Below are positions 7,160 through 13,561 of a DNA stretch of 21,057 nucleotides, in pieces. The DNA comes from a virus. The DNA lies in IMG/VR virus record IMGVR_UViG_3300009052_000034, positions 1 through 21,057 of that record; one strand, given 5' to 3'. Below the pieces are notes generated by a model, which was given only the letters and a program-made list of their open reading frames with translations, had not been told where the DNA came from and made no database searches. Both the position numbers and the translations under genes were made by a program. Within the stretch, counting starts at the first letter, position 1, and each line of letters opens with the position of its first letter.

Positions 7160-7167
7160 GATAAATA
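7160..7167 (+). promoter_or_regulatory. GATAAATA box, T4 late-promoter-like, at a divergent junction
   Basis: GATAAATA lies 14 nt before the ATG at 7174. This is the most persuasive of the boxes as a promoter, because the gene downstream begins a plus-strand block right after two minus-strand genes. The 12-mer GCTAGATAAATA (7156-7167) repeats that at 2087-2098. Confidence 0.5.
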
Positions 7168-7173
7168 ACTTAT

Positions 7174-7536
7174 ATGAAAACACCTATTATTAAGTACAGT
7201 GATAAATTTTTAAACAGCATCAGCTGGTTTATGAAAGTTGGTGGTATTACTCTTTGGCCGTTTGTCGTTTTAAGAGAACGATATAATGTACCGAATGCTG
7301 ATTATGGTAAGAGAATTGTTAATCACGAATCGATCCACATTAAGCAACAAGAAGAATTATTAGTTATACCATTTTATATTTTGTATATTATTGAGTGGTT
7401 TATTAAGCTATTCTTTTATGGCAAAGATGCATACTATAATATCTCGTTTGAAAGAGAGGCTTATAGCAATGAATATGATTATGAATACCTTGAAAATAGG
7501 AAAAAGTACGCATGGATAAAACGTGTGGTTAAGTAG
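7174..7536 (+). CDS. Small HExxH protein, possible membrane-associated metallopeptidase-like
   Basis: A 120-aa protein. HESIH at residues 51-55 matches the HExxH zinc-metallopeptidase signature, followed at 62-82 by a hydrophobic helix (LLVIPFYILYIIEWFIKLFF) and then SFEREAYSNE (91-100), whose glutamates could supply a third zinc ligand. The N-terminal half has a second moderately hydrophobic segment (GGITLWPFVVL, about 24-34). The C-terminus is Tyr/Lys-rich (ENRKKYAWIKRVVK). The pattern resembles short uncharacterised proteins I associate with Bacteroidota, though I cannot name a family. Substrate and activity are unknown; cell-envelope or lysis-related proteolysis is speculation. It has its own upstream GATAAATA box and is followed by the S1-like gene after 37 nt. 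Confidence 0.7.
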   Translation: MKTPIIKYSDKFLNSISWFMKVGGITLWPFVVLRERYNVPNADYGKRIVNHESIHIKQQEELLVIPFYILYIIEWFIKLFFYGKDAYYNISFEREAYSNEYDYEYLENRKKYAWIKRVVK

Positions 7537-7573
7537 ATATATAATATGTTAATACCTTTTAAATAAAAAATAA

Positions 7574-8866
7574 ATGTCAGACAAAAAAAGACGAAGAATT
7601 AATTCTTCAGCCCCAGAGGCAAACACAGTAGAACTAGTTCAAACAGTTCAAAACCCAAACAACCAGGAAGAAGTAAAAATAGAAACAAAGATCGAAGATG
7701 ACGGTCCGGACTATTTACTACCAGATGGAGAATTCGATTGGAACGCGTACGAGGCAACCTGCCCAACAAGAACGCGAAAAGCAAATCCACATATTAAAAC
7801 CAAAAACGGAGATAAAGTATTCTCTCGTGAGTCTTATGCTCAAGAGTTATATGATCTCATGGAAGGTACTAATGCATGTGACATCATACCTCAATTATTT
7901 ATAGGTGAGATTCATGAAGGTATCATTTATGCAGTGGACCAAGAATATATCACGGTAGATATTAAATATAGAGAGTTAGTCTATATTAAAGCTAATAAGG
8001 AATCAGATGAGGTTAGGCAAATGCTCCCAGGGCAAGAAACTGCAGTTTTAATTACAGAAACTAAAGGTACATTAACTGGTACTATTACTGGTGGTGTAAA
8101 ACATAAAACATTCATGGATCTTAGAGCTGCGATCGACGAAGGCAATACTGCTTGGATCGGTACAGTAAATAACATGATTGAAAATGGTGGTTATATTGTA
8201 AAAGTACAAGGCGTAGATTGCTTTATGCCAGGATCACTTGCAGGTATTAATAAATTATCAGACTTTAGTTCTATCGTTGGAGAAGAATTATATGTTGTTC
8301 CAGTAAGTTTCTCACCAGATAGAGGTACGTTAGTGGTTTCACATAGAAAATATTTACAAGCTCTAATACCGAGTCAAATTAATGAATTAAAAGAAACTCT
8401 TGATGAACCTAAATCCGGTTTAGTTACAGGTACTGCAAAATATGGAGTATTTGTTGAATTCAATAAATGTTTAACTGGTATGATTCATACAAATGAACTT
8501 GATGAAGCAACATCTGCAAGATTTAAATCTAGAGACATTAAGCCAGGGGAGCCAATTGAATTCTTTGTAAAAGATATTATTACTAATAATAAAATTACAT
8601 TAACTCAAAAGGAAACTACTACAGCTAATCCATGGATCAATATATCAACTAGGTATCAAATACCTTCGGTTATTAAGGCTAAAATTAAGACTAAAAAAGA
8701 ATATGGAGTCTTTGTAAATATTGAAGATGGTGTAACTGGGTTACTGCATGTAAGTGAATTACCTGGTGATACATTAGATAACTATATGGTTGGTGATGAG
8801 ATCGAAGTACAAATTACTAGGATTGATGAGGACTCCATGAAGGTGTTTCTTAAACTACCCCAATAA
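7574..8866 (+). CDS. Phage-encoded S1-domain protein, ribosomal protein S1-like
   Basis: A 430-aa protein with four S1 (OB-fold, RNA-binding) domains at about 108-175, 190-258, 279-347 and 361-428. The clearest signatures are in the last two: GLVTGTAKYGVFVEFNKCLT then GMIHTNEL, and IKTKKEYGVFVNIEDGVTGL then LHVSEL. Domain 2 has GYIVKVQGVDCFMPGSLAGI, which is typical of S1 domain 2-3 in ribosomal protein S1. The first about 100 residues are a charged linker with FDWNAYE (54-60), recalling the FDWDAFE-type N-terminus I associate with Bacteroidota S1. Cellular S1 usually has six domains and about 550-600 aa, so this is shortened. Likely role: binding mRNA and/or the ribosome to favour phage translation, or binding a phage polymerase complex as S1 does in Qbeta. 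The start ATG at 7574 follows AAATAAAAAATAA with no Shine-Dalgarno. Confidence 0.88.
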   Translation: MSDKKRRRINSSAPEANTVELVQTVQNPNNQEEVKIETKIEDDGPDYLLPDGEFDWNAYEATCPTRTRKANPHIKTKNGDKVFSRESYAQELYDLMEGTNACDIIPQLFIGEIHEGIIYAVDQEYITVDIKYRELVYIKANKESDEVRQMLPGQETAVLITETKGTLTGTITGGVKHKTFMDLRAAIDEGNTAWIGTVNNMIENGGYIVKVQGVDCFMPGSLAGINKLSDFSSIVGEELYVVPVSFSPDRGTLVVSHRKYLQALIPSQINELKETLDEPKSGLVTGTAKYGVFVEFNKCLTGMIHTNELDEATSARFKSRDIKPGEPIEFFVKDIITNNKITLTQKETTTANPWINISTRYQIPSVIKAKIKTKKEYGVFVNIEDGVTGLLHVSELPGDTLDNYMVGDEIEVQITRIDEDSMKVFLKLPQ

Positions 8867-8919
8867 CTATTGCCACGGAGTTTGATATATATTGAAAAGT
8901 AATATCATACTCTTAATTA

Positions 8920-10233
8920 ATGCAAAAGTTAAAAAGTAATTCAACAAGGCACGAAGTACTGAATGCCAGTCAAATGGGAATCGAATTTGAGTTCTATTCT
9001 AACCTAGAACTTGAAGAGACGCAAAAGTCTGTATCTAAACTATTAAATAGAAAGATACAACTAGAAGAAAAAGCCCATTCTGACTTTGTACCATCTGCAG
9101 ATGTGTTTAAGATGGAACCAGATATGTCTGGTGGCGCAGGACTAATTGAACTTGTGACTGGCCCGATGCCTTATAGGAGTGCCAGATTAGTTATTATTCA
9201 AATGTTAGGGTGGATTCGTGAAAACGGGTACACATCTGATCGAGCATCGATCCACCTTAATATGTCCTTTAATCCTGATTATTTAGAAAAACCAAATATG
9301 ATACAACACATGGACGTGTTGAAATTTATACTTGAGTTTGATGAATCTAGGGTATATAAGTATTTCCCTGGCAGAGAGAATTCTACTTATGCAAAATCTA
9401 TTAAATGGATAATGCCTAAACATGAAGCCTTTTATTACAACGCAGATTTAATTAATAAGGATAACTTTACATTTGCCAACACTAAATATTATGGTATTAA
9501 CTTTGAAAAGGCTCAAAGTAATTATTTAGAATTTAGATATATTGGTGGTAAAGATTATGAAAAGAAACAAGAGGATATTCTAACGTTAGCCGATAGATTT
9601 ATATTAGCAATATTTAGATCTTGTAGAGATCCTAGGTTTACAGATGCTAATAAAATAGAGTTACAACGTATTTTAAGAAAGAACGAACCCCTAATGGCGA
9701 TGTTAAAAGACTATACCGCCGTAAATAAGCATTGGCCTAAGATAGATATATTAGTAGATTTACAATCAGATCCTACGGTAATTAACGTACAATGGGATAG
9801 ATTTAAACATAAAGTATTAGATTTACTATCAAACGGTACAATGGAAGAGGGAATTATTAACTACGATTCAGATTATTCTACAGTTCAAGTTAAAGATGGC
9901 AGGTTTAAAACTGCATATTTATTAGATGGTTTTGAATTTATAGACTGTGAACTATCAGGTAATATTGAAAACTCAGCAATATATGGAGGGGATATAAAAG
10001 GAGCACAAGTCCTAAGATCTCAAATATATAAAGGATGTGCAGTTATAGATTCTAAAATAGAATCTTGTTTTGTGCATGGTAGTGTAGAAGTTAAAAACTG
10101 TTTTGTTTTTGGAAGAGATGGTATCTTTAAAGGCAGAATGGAAGGAGGCATCTTTAGAGAAGGCGGTATGGGACCTCATGCCAGAATCTCAGATGAAACC
10201 GAAGTTGTGGTAAGTAAAAAAATAAAATCATAA
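8920..10233 (+). CDS. Amidoligase-like (glutamine-synthetase-fold) protein with C-terminal beta-solenoid
   Basis: A 437-aa protein. Residues about 15-240 match the layout of the amidoligase_2/carboxylate-amine ligase group: MGIEFEF (19-25), PDMSGGAGLIELVTGP (67-82), a helical segment, SIHLNMSF (110-117, HxN), and NYLEFRYIGG (201-210), where the ExR-type end resembles the 'EFR' motif of that fold. Such enzymes join a carboxylate to an amine using ATP; some are thought to make peptide or isopeptide modifications. Residues about 325-415 form a regular strand-turn pattern (FEFIDCELSGNIENSAIYGG, AVIDSKIESCFVHGSVEVKN), suggesting a right-handed beta-solenoid, which could bind a virion or cell-surface partner. 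I have not seen this fusion named. It starts 53 nt after the S1-like gene; the next gene begins 1 nt after its stop, so it is in the same transcription unit as the structural genes. Confidence 0.6.
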   Translation: MQKLKSNSTRHEVLNASQMGIEFEFYSNLELEETQKSVSKLLNRKIQLEEKAHSDFVPSADVFKMEPDMSGGAGLIELVTGPMPYRSARLVIIQMLGWIRENGYTSDRASIHLNMSFNPDYLEKPNMIQHMDVLKFILEFDESRVYKYFPGRENSTYAKSIKWIMPKHEAFYYNADLINKDNFTFANTKYYGINFEKAQSNYLEFRYIGGKDYEKKQEDILTLADRFILAIFRSCRDPRFTDANKIELQRILRKNEPLMAMLKDYTAVNKHWPKIDILVDLQSDPTVINVQWDRFKHKVLDLLSNGTMEEGIINYDSDYSTVQVKDGRFKTAYLLDGFEFIDCELSGNIENSAIYGGDIKGAQVLRSQIYKGCAVIDSKIESCFVHGSVEVKNCFVFGRDGIFKGRMEGGIFREGGMGPHARISDETEVVVSKKIKS

Positions 10234-10234
10234 A

Positions 10235-11077
10235 ATGAGTGAAATTAGAAGCGGCAATGAAAATAACTTAAACGTTGGAAGAAGTTTCGGCGATGGTTGT
10301 TTAAACGCATTTTTACAAGAGCTTGGTGATGAGCTAACTGGAGCATGTATGGTCCCAGTAAATTTACCACAGAGAGAAATAGTGAATATTATTAAAAGAG
10401 CTAAGAAATGGTTCTATAAACAATATGAAGATTCTGTACTAGAAAATTATTATCATATACCAAATGCTGTGTTTAGCAGTGAATATTTTAAAAAGAATAG
10501 AACATTAAATTTACCTGGAGCAAGTGAAGATGGATCTGGGTCTGTATTTTCAGTATTTGGAGTACACGATATTGCATCTGGTTTTGGTTCAACCGGTGGT
10601 GGATTAGATGTTAGATTTCAAAGCGGTGGAGACTTTGCAGTAGAGAAGATGTTATTCAGAGGAATGTACGACGGATCTGGAGCAGCAGAATCTGCAGAAG
10701 AATTAGAATATTATGTACTAAATCAGTCTTTAGCAGATATGGCTAGACAGATTTTAGAAAACCCAATTTCTTTTCAATACTCTAGACTGACTGGAGAGCT
10801 AAAGATAATGGGAGATACTCCGAAGGGAGATCTGATACTTGATGTGTACGAAACGATTCCGGATTGTGCACTATTTGACGACGAAATCTTTTTTAGATAT
10901 TGTTCTGCTAAGATTAAGCAATCACTAGGCGCTAAGCTTGGTATTTTTAAGTTTGCATTACCTGGTAATGTGGAATTCGACTACGACGCAATAAAAGACA
11001 TGGGAGACACCGAATTAGAGTCAATTATTGAGGAGATAAAGGGAGACGAAGGAGTGGACTGGATGTTTCACTCATAA
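10235..11077 (+). CDS. Probable virion structural protein (280 aa), neck, tail-completion or baseplate type
   Basis: The N-terminus has helical segments (LNAFLQELGDELTGA, EIVNIIKRAKKWFYKQYEDS), then a Gly/Ser-rich middle (GASEDGSGSVFSVFGVHDIA, about 95-115). The C-terminal third reads LILDVYETIPDCALFDDEIF, then FRYCSAKIKQSLGAKLGIFK, then LPGNVEFDYDAIKDMGDTEL. A 'YxxAxIKxxLGxxLxxFxxxLPGxVxxN/D' pattern like this recurs in structural proteins of T4-like phages, in my recollection sometimes annotated as neck or tail proteins; I cannot name the exact family. Its place immediately before gp25 favours a baseplate or tail role. It is 1 nt after the stop of the amidoligase-like gene. Confidence 0.55.
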   Translation: MSEIRSGNENNLNVGRSFGDGCLNAFLQELGDELTGACMVPVNLPQREIVNIIKRAKKWFYKQYEDSVLENYYHIPNAVFSSEYFKKNRTLNLPGASEDGSGSVFSVFGVHDIASGFGSTGGGLDVRFQSGGDFAVEKMLFRGMYDGSGAAESAEELEYYVLNQSLADMARQILENPISFQYSRLTGELKIMGDTPKGDLILDVYETIPDCALFDDEIFFRYCSAKIKQSLGAKLGIFKFALPGNVEFDYDAIKDMGDTELESIIEEIKGDEGVDWMFHS

Positions 11078-11092
11078 AAAGTAGAATACATA

Positions 11093-11100
11093 TATAAATG
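11093..11100 (+). promoter_or_regulatory. TATAAATG box overlapping the gp25 start
   Basis: TATAAATG matches TATAAATA in the first seven bases, but its last three bases are the ATG of the gp25 gene. A T4-type late promoter here would start transcription inside the gene, so a translation-initiation or chance explanation is more likely than for the other boxes. Confidence 0.2.
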
Positions 11101-11454
11101 GATTTTTATATAAAATACATAGGAGACCCTAATTATCAAACTGGCATTGTTCAAAACGTAAGTGAAGTTGAACAGTTACTAGCTCAGATAGAAACAGTTC
11201 TTTTCACAAGAAAGAGAGATGTTTTAGGTGCTCCAGGATTTGGTTGTAACTTAGAAGATATTGTATATAGTTTAGGTCAAAATGAATTTCAAATTAAAAA
11301 TGAAATACAGGGGCAATTAGCTAACCACGTACCTCTTGCTAGTAAGTATAGAGTTAGTGTAAGCGTTAAGTTTATGCGAGGTGAAGTTAGGGATGTTGCG
11401 TTCATTGATATTACTGTTAACAACGAGTATATAATCAAAGTAAATTTAAGATAA
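11098..11454 (+). CDS. 25: Baseplate wedge protein, gp25/GPW family
   Basis: A 118-aa protein; T4 gp25 is 132 aa. gp25 is the small wedge subunit that initiates sheath assembly. Residues about 22-115 follow the family layout: a helix (VSEVEQLLAQIETVLFTRKR), the conserved 'R-x-x-GxPxFG' turn (KRDVLGAPGFGCNLEDIVYS), a second helix (FQIKNEIQGQLANHVPL), then paired strands (YRVSVSVKFMRGEVRDVAFI and DITVNNEYIIKVNL). It is followed 7 nt later by gp6, the usual partner. The start at 11098 gives MDFYIKYIG and fits the family length. Confidence 0.9.
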   Translation: MDFYIKYIGDPNYQTGIVQNVSEVEQLLAQIETVLFTRKRDVLGAPGFGCNLEDIVYSLGQNEFQIKNEIQGQLANHVPLASKYRVSVSVKFMRGEVRDVAFIDITVNNEYIIKVNLR

Positions 11455-11457
11455 ATA
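11450..11457 (+). promoter_or_regulatory. GATAAATA box, T4 late-promoter-like
   Basis: GATAAATA followed by ACTA and the ATG at 11462, 12 nt from motif start to ATG. It overlaps the stop codon of gp25 (11452-11454). Confidence 0.4.
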
Positions 11458-11461
11458 ACTA

Positions 11462-13291
11462 ATGGCAGAATTAAAATTTTTAAGCACACTAAAAATATCG
11501 GCTAATCAAATCAAGACCGATGCTCGAACATATATCTCGAGGGTATATAAACGTGCAAACACTTTATTTAGTGAAGCGTCGCCATTTGCTCAGATTATCT
11601 CTGTTATGGCAGAGCTCGGTGAATTAATAATGTTCTATATAGAAGACTCTTTAGTAGAACAAAACATATACACTGCTCAGCAGCCAGAATCTATATATGG
11701 TTTATCAAGGCTAACAGGACATGATGCGACTAGAGGCTTTGCAGCAACCGGTGAGATAGAGTTTAGATGGAAAGTTGGAGCAGATCTTAGTAAGGTTGCA
11801 GGTACTGGATTAAATATTGATGCCAGATCAGAATTACAATGTGAATTAAATGGATTAACTTATACTTTACTATCTTCACAAGAAAAATTCAGATTAGAAA
11901 AGGCTAATAAGTATAACATAAAATGTGCAATCATTCAAGGTAAATTTGAAAAGCAAACCTTTACTGGAACTGGAGAATCAATGCAATCATATAATATACA
12001 AACAAGCTCTTTAACAGATCATTCTAAAGTTAGTGTTTCTATAAACGGTGAAAAATGGACGAAGCATGATTCTATGTACGATCTATTAAATAACGAAAAA
12101 GCATATATTCTTAAAACAGGTATTTCCGGTGGCCTTGATGTTTATTTTGGAACTGGTAATTTTGGAGCACTGCCTCCAGCTGGATCTGCAATAGAAATTG
12201 AATACATTAAACATGCTGGATTTCAAGGTAATTTAGATGATGCACAAGACATCACATTTAAATGGGATGCAGAAGGATCGGATTCTAACGGTGATGAGTT
12301 TGATTTAAATGAATATTTAGAAATGACTGTAACATCATCTCCTAAAATGGGAGCTGATAAAGAGTCAACTGATTTTACAAAGTTAATGGCCCCTTTGGCG
12401 TCAAAATCATACGTTCTAGCGACACCTGATAACTATGAGTATTTCCTATCAAGATATGGAATGTTCTCGTATGTGGATGCTTACAACACGACTGCGGATC
12501 AATATTTAGATGATGATAACGTAATTTATATTTTTGCTATCCCCGATGCTAGAAGAAAGTTATTAGCAGATCAAGATTATTTCTCAATACCAATGAATGA
12601 AATGTTTTTTGATCAGAATGAATATGACAAAATGTCACAAGTAATTCAGGATAGTGGACAACAAATGGTTACGACTGAAGTAGTATTTGTAAAACCACAG
12701 GTTAGAAAATATAGTATGGATATTAATATTAGATATTTTGAAGGATATACTAAACAAGAAATATTCGCTGATGTTAGAGTAGCAGTAAGTGATTATATGC
12801 TTAATATTACAAGAAGAGATAAATTGCCTAAATCAGATATAGTGTATATCCTAGAATCGATTGATGGTATTGATGCAGTAAATGTGAGATTTATATCTGA
12901 AACAGAAGAGACTGCAAGAAGATTAGGCTATTATGAGTCTAAGACTGTTACTGTTGTACCACAAGAACCTGTAGTTCTAGAAGAGATAGGTAATGGTAAA
13001 CAAAAATATATTTTCTTTAAACAAATAGAAGAGGTTAAGACCGTAACGGTTGATGCGACTACTGCAATTCCGTATACTGTAGCTGGATTAGATGAGTGGG
13101 GTGATATTATTATGGAAAAGGAAGAAGTTGCAGTCTTTAGAGGCGGATGGCAAGACCGAGATGGTGATCAAATCGTTGACGAGGCTTTAATGAATGCAGA
13201 AGCTGCACTTTCAGTTAATTTTGACGCAGTAGCTGTACCTAGAACTATTTACACTAGAGTACAGGCTGGAAATAGAAAATCCTTAAAATAA
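11462..13291 (+). CDS. 6: Baseplate wedge protein, gp6-type (baseplate J-like)
   Basis: A 609-aa protein; T4 gp6 is 660 aa. gp6 dimers link neighbouring wedges in the baseplate ring. The N-terminal signature is clear: SPFAQIISVMAELGELIMFY, then IEDSLVEQNIYTAQQPESIY, then GLSRLTGHDATRGFAATGEI (about residues 40-100), matching 'aq.i..l...l.yYIeDs..e.ni..A..p.Si..lsrl.GH.ptR'. The middle (about 180-290) is beta-rich, followed by a baseplate-J-like core with FVKPQVRKYSMDINIRYFEG and ISETEETARRLGYYES. The last about 80 residues (KTVTVDATTAIPYTVAGLDE) are Thr/Val-rich. Its stop overlaps the next start by one base (TAATG at 13289-13293), so the 89-aa gene is translationally coupled. Confidence 0.9.
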   Translation: MAELKFLSTLKISANQIKTDARTYISRVYKRANTLFSEASPFAQIISVMAELGELIMFYIEDSLVEQNIYTAQQPESIYGLSRLTGHDATRGFAATGEIEFRWKVGADLSKVAGTGLNIDARSELQCELNGLTYTLLSSQEKFRLEKANKYNIKCAIIQGKFEKQTFTGTGESMQSYNIQTSSLTDHSKVSVSINGEKWTKHDSMYDLLNNEKAYILKTGISGGLDVYFGTGNFGALPPAGSAIEIEYIKHAGFQGNLDDAQDITFKWDAEGSDSNGDEFDLNEYLEMTVTSSPKMGADKESTDFTKLMAPLASKSYVLATPDNYEYFLSRYGMFSYVDAYNTTADQYLDDDNVIYIFAIPDARRKLLADQDYFSIPMNEMFFDQNEYDKMSQVIQDSGQQMVTTEVVFVKPQVRKYSMDINIRYFEGYTKQEIFADVRVAVSDYMLNITRRDKLPKSDIVYILESIDGIDAVNVRFISETEETARRLGYYESKTVTVVPQEPVVLEEIGNGKQKYIFFKQIEEVKTVTVDATTAIPYTVAGLDEWGDIIMEKEEVAVFRGGWQDRDGDQIVDEALMNAEAALSVNFDAVAVPRTIYTRVQAGNRKSLK

Positions 13292-13560
13292 TGTTATTTA
13301 AAGATCTATTAGTATACAAGCGTAAAAGGCTATATAAAATAGCTAAGCATAGAAAGGATGAAAATCTTAATGTCAAATATGACTATAAGAAGCATGGTTT
13401 ATTAAAGAATCAAGTATCGCCGCATATCATGAGAAATCAAACAATGAGAGAATTTCTTTTATTTGTTAATGATTATATGGTTGCGTTGTTAGATCAGGTT
13501 AGATACTTAAAGAATTTTGGTAATTTTACGGTAGAAAAAGACGAAGAAAGAACTAGATAA
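13291..13560 (+). CDS. Small basic protein between gp6 and gp7-like genes
   Basis: An 89-aa, Lys/Arg-rich protein (LVYKRKRLYKIAKHRKDENL at the N-terminus, ending KDEERTR) with helical segments (MREFLLFVNDYMVALLDQVR). No signal peptide, no clear membrane helix, no family recognised. It overlaps the gp6 stop by one base (TAATG) and the next gene starts 1 nt after its stop, so it is embedded in the wedge operon and probably made in fixed proportion to gp6. A small wedge subunit or assembly chaperone is an inference from position. It is not a shadow ORF: it is the only long frame in the gap and it closes the operon spacing exactly. Confidence 0.7.
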   Translation: MLFKDLLVYKRKRLYKIAKHRKDENLNVKYDYKKHGLLKNQVSPHIMRNQTMREFLLFVNDYMVALLDQVRYLKNFGNFTVEKDEERTR

Positions 13561-13561
13561 T

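Noticed and set aside
7599-7790. Leu/Arg-rich minus-strand frame opposite the S1-like gene start
   Set aside because: Shadow of the plus-strand codons; the plus frame has four recognisable S1 domains and the expected spacing.
8867-8919. Possible hairpin (ATATT-GAAAAGT-AATAT) between S1-like and amidoligase-like genes as a terminator
   Set aside because: Only a 5-bp A/T stem with no T-run; too weak to call.
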